DNA from: an uncultured Actinomycetes bacterium | GTDB lineage: Bacteria; Actinomycetota; Coriobacteriia; Coriobacteriales; RUG844 | Direction of reading: 5' to 3' | Assembly: GCA_900313875.1 (NCBI GenBank) | Contig: OMSY01000039.1 | Span: 1-20,599 of the forward strand | DNA: 20,599 nt | In this document: positions 18,744 to 20,599 of the stretch, piece after piece | How positions within the stretch are numbered: position 1 is the stretch's first letter | Layout: each line of letters opens with the position of its first letter | Notes under the pieces: model-generated | Told to the model about the DNA's origin: nothing | The model's input: the letters and a program-made list of their open reading frames with translations, nothing else | Databases searched by the model: none | Program-made: the position numbers and the translations under genes

Positions 18744-20303
18744 CTAGTGTTGCTTGCGTTTCTCCAGGAACGAGACGGTTGCTTCCTCCACGCTGACGGG
18801 CGAGCCTGCGATGACCCCGGTGAACCGCGGGGTGAGCGAGGCGAGTTCCGCCAAGCCGGCCGGGATGGGTCCCGCGCCGGTCTCGGAGGCGATGCGCTCG
18901 TTGAGCTGCATGCCCGAGAGGGATGCCACGTCAGAGGGCAGGTCGCAGCCGACGGGGATGCCCTTGAGCGCGCGGTAGACGCTCGGTCCGAACTTCGCCC
19001 AGTGCGCGGTGCTCGCTATGAGGATGGGCTTGTCCTCGCGCAGGCGTTCCGCCACGGTCCATGCCACGGCGGAATGCGGGTCCAGGAGATAGCCGTGCTC
19101 GTCGAAGACCTGCTTGATGGTGGCGAAGCACTCGGCATTGGATACCGAATCCGCGGCATAGAGCTCCTTCATGCGGGCGGCGGTGCGTTCGTCCACCTCG
19201 AAGCGCTTTCTGCTCCGGAGGTCGTCCATCCATCCTCGGACCGCATCCCCATTGCGGTCGCAGAGCTCGAAGACCTGCCGTTCGAGGTTGGACGAGACGA
19301 GGATGTCCATGCTCGGCGAGGGGGTCAGGACGAACTCGCGGTCGGAGATGTCGTAGACGCCGGTCCGGATGAAGTCGGTGAGGACGCGGTTCTCGTTGCT
19401 CGCGCAGAGCAGACGGGAGATGGGCGTGCCCATGCGCCGTGCATAATAAGCGGCGAGGATGTTGCCGAAGTTGCCCGTGGGAACGCAGACGTCGATGGGG
19501 TCGCCGGGTGCCACCGCACCGGACTTGACCATCTCGGCATACGAGCTCACGTAGTAGACGATCTGAGGCAGCAGACGACCCCAGTTGATGGAGTTGGCGC
19601 TCGAGAGCTTGATGCCGTGCTTCTCGGCGAGCATCTCGTTGAAGGGCACATCGTTGAAGGCGGTCTTGACGTTCGTCTGACAGTCATCGAAGTTGCCCTG
19701 GACCCCGTAGACCTGCACGTTGTCGCCACGTTGGGTGGCCATCTGCAGGTACTGGATATCGCTGACACCACCATGCGGGTAGAAGACGATGATCCCGGTG
19801 TGCGCTCGGTCGCGGAACCCCTCCAGGGCGGCCTTGCCCGTATCCCCGCTCGTCGCGGTGAGGACGAGGTAGTCGTACGGCTCGCCACCGCTTTCGCGCT
19901 TCTTGTCGATGGAAGCCGAGAAGAAGCGGGGGAGGCACTGCAGCGCCATGTCCTTGAAGGCGCTCGTCGGTCCATGCCATAGCTCGAGGACGTGCATCCC
20001 CGGGGTGACTTCGGTGATGGGGCAGATGCGCTCGTCGTCGAAGTTGTCGCCATAGGCGCCTTGCATGAGCTCGTCGACGAGTTCATCGGGCAGATCGACA
20101 CCGAAGACGCGGTAGATGAAGGCTGCACGTGCGGCGTAAGGCAGGTCGGCGAGTGCGCAGACCTGCTCGGTCGAGATGGTCGGGATGGTGTGCGGGACGA
20201 ACAGTCCGCCGCCTGGTGCGAGGCCTTCGATCACGACATCGGTGAAAGAGTAACCGCCCTCCGTGTATCCACGGGTATCGAGGTATGTGTTGTAAGCATC
20301 CAT
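18744..20303 (-). CDS. thrC: Threonine synthase
   Basis: PLP enzyme of 519 residues that turns O-phosphohomoserine into threonine in the cytosol. Clear marks are the N-terminal YLDTRGYTEGGYSFTDVVIEG-type segment, HGPTSAFKDMALQ with the PLP lysine Lys117, TATSGDTGKAALEGF, and the phosphate-binding PTGNFGNILAAYYA. The length fits the longer threonine synthase class. The ATG at 20303 has no ribosome-binding site, but a TATGAT -10 lies 8 bp upstream, suggesting a leaderless message. It is the first gene of the minus-strand run with the peptidase-T-like and VanZ genes. No leader peptide rich in Thr or Ile is seen. Confidence 0.96.
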   Translation of the reverse strand: MDAYNTYLDTRGYTEGGYSFTDVVIEGLAPGGGLFVPHTIPTISTEQVCALADLPYAARAAFIYRVFGVDLPDELVDELMQGAYGDNFDDERICPITEVTPGMHVLELWHGPTSAFKDMALQCLPRFFSASIDKKRESGGEPYDYLVLTATSGDTGKAALEGFRDRAHTGIIVFYPHGGVSDIQYLQMATQRGDNVQVYGVQGNFDDCQTNVKTAFNDVPFNEMLAEKHGIKLSSANSINWGRLLPQIVYYVSSYAEMVKSGAVAPGDPIDVCVPTGNFGNILAAYYARRMGTPISRLLCASNENRVLTDFIRTGVYDISDREFVLTPSPSMDILVSSNLERQVFELCDRNGDAVRGWMDDLRSRKRFEVDERTAARMKELYAADSVSNAECFATIKQVFDEHGYLLDPHSAVAWTVAERLREDKPILIASTAHWAKFGPSVYRALKGIPVGCDLPSDVASLSGMQLNERIASETGAGPIPAGLAELASLTPRFTGVIAGSPVSVEEATVSFLEKRKQH

Positions 20304-20311
20304 AATGTCAC

Positions 20312-20317
20312 ATCATA
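20312..20317 (-). promoter_or_regulatory. thrC -10 element, likely leaderless transcript
   Basis: TATGAT on the minus strand, 8 bp before the ATG of thrC. No convincing -35 at 17 bp. Confidence 0.5.
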
Positions 20318-20332
20318 CCCCACGGGGGACGC

Positions 20333-20415
20333 GCGTGGAACGGGTGAACCGGGCTGGGGTGGCACCCGCCCCCGGGAGCAGTGCACCATCCCAGCCCGGT
20401 TCACCCGTTCCACGC
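20333..20415. repeat. Hairpin with 26-bp perfect arms around a dispersed-repeat core
   Basis: Arms at 20333-20358 (starting GCGTGGAACGGGTG) and 20390-20415 are perfect reverse complements. The 31-bp middle reads GGCACCCGCCCCCGGGAGC followed by AGTGCACC, a copy of the repeat core found at 6198-6266. No T-run is adjacent to the arm except CCCTTT on the plus side. Confidence 0.85.
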
Positions 20416-20460
20416 CCTTTACCAGCGCAGTCGCTCACGGAGCGCATACGTGCCGTTTTG

Positions 20461-20516
20461 TTGACAGCATGATTCACCTAGGTTTACTCTTCGCAGTGGG
20501 AATTAGGGAGAACTTA
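20461..20516 (+). promoter_or_regulatory. Promoter and iron-box-like site of the edge FeoA gene
   Basis: TTGACA at 20461-20466 with TACTCT at 20485-20490 (18-bp spacer), then TTAGG-GAGA-ACTTA at 20503-20516, matching eight of ten bases of TTAGG-N4-CCTAA. The order of promoter and box is the same as at feoA (10722-10779). Confidence 0.55.
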
Positions 20517-20537
20517 TCATCACATCAAGCGGTGTCC

Positions 20538-20599
20538 ATGCTGTTAAGTGACGCACAGGAACATGGCGAGTACACGGTCGTGCGCTGTGGCGATGTCTC
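20538..20599 (+). CDS. Start of a FeoA-like gene (cut by the window edge)
   Basis: Only 20 codons are visible, beginning MLLSDAQEHGEYTVVRCGD. The pattern, a short leader, then a Gly-Glu and a hydrophobic strand, fits the first strand of FeoA domain proteins, but the piece is too short to be sure. A GTG at 20532 is an alternative start and no strong ribosome-binding site is seen. The iron-box-like site upstream supports an iron-related gene, and a second feo locus may follow to the right. Confidence 0.45.
   Translation, partial: MLLSDAQEHGEYTVVRCGDV

Overview
The window is a GC-rich chromosomal segment that looks like an anaerobic actinobacterium of the class Coriobacteriia (Collinsella/Olsenella/Eggerthella type). 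The basis is the GC-rich coding sequence, the duplicated feoA plus feoB plus small Cys-rich FeoB partner, the DUF3793 protein, a DUF6110-like companion of a heavy-metal P-type ATPase, short DtxR regulators, and two genes that appear leaderless. The lineage is an inference from gene content, not from a marker gene.

Layout. (1) 1-2469, plus strand: the end of an unidentified acidic protein, then upp (uracil phosphoribosyltransferase) and a uracil permease (uraA), a pyrimidine-salvage pair. (2) 2420-5010, minus strand: a two-gene operon of a radical SAM protein of the putative DNA modification/repair family (TIGR03916 type) and its partner with a DUF4130 domain (TIGR03915 type). Its promoter has a consensus -35 and -10 with a perfect LexA/SOS-type box filling the 17-bp spacer, and the radical SAM protein carries a QLSLF sliding-clamp-type motif. 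I consider this the most interesting unit in the window. (3) 5011-5770: a gene-free, AT-richer stretch with a plus-strand promoter and an iron-box palindrome, then 23-bp perfect inverted repeats flanking 169 bp, possibly an invertible segment or a small mobile element. (4) 5771-9127: a DUF6110-like membrane protein, a P-type metal ATPase and a short DtxR-like regulator lacking metal ligands. (5) 9328-14401: iron acquisition and sparing genes, namely flavodoxin (minus), a DtxR-type repressor, two FeoA proteins, FeoB with a large acidic extracellular repeat loop, and a FeoB-associated Cys-rich protein. (6) 14665-16429: a YycJ/WalJ-type metallo-hydrolase and a DUF3793 protein behind a promoter with two iron boxes. 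(7) 16533-20303, minus strand: threonine synthase, a peptidase-T-like protein whose key metal and catalytic residues are replaced, and a VanZ-family membrane protein. (8) The right edge begins another FeoA-like gene behind another iron-box-like site.

How the genes fit together. A common operator, TTAGG-N4-CCTAA, matches the IdeR/DtxR consensus and occurs, with small deviations, before the ATPase region, flavodoxin, feoA, feoB, the DUF3793 gene (twice) and the edge feoA. The repressor at 10049-10426 keeps the Met/Cys/Glu/His primary metal site of iron-type DtxR proteins, so the simplest model is a local Fe(II)-DtxR regulon covering ferrous uptake (FeoA/B) and ferredoxin replacement (flavodoxin).

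The intergenic regions also hold a dispersed repeat family (core close to CCCGGGA-n-C-n-GTGYGCCAYC), in two places built into long perfect hairpins. No rRNA, tRNA, CRISPR array, transposase or integrase was found.
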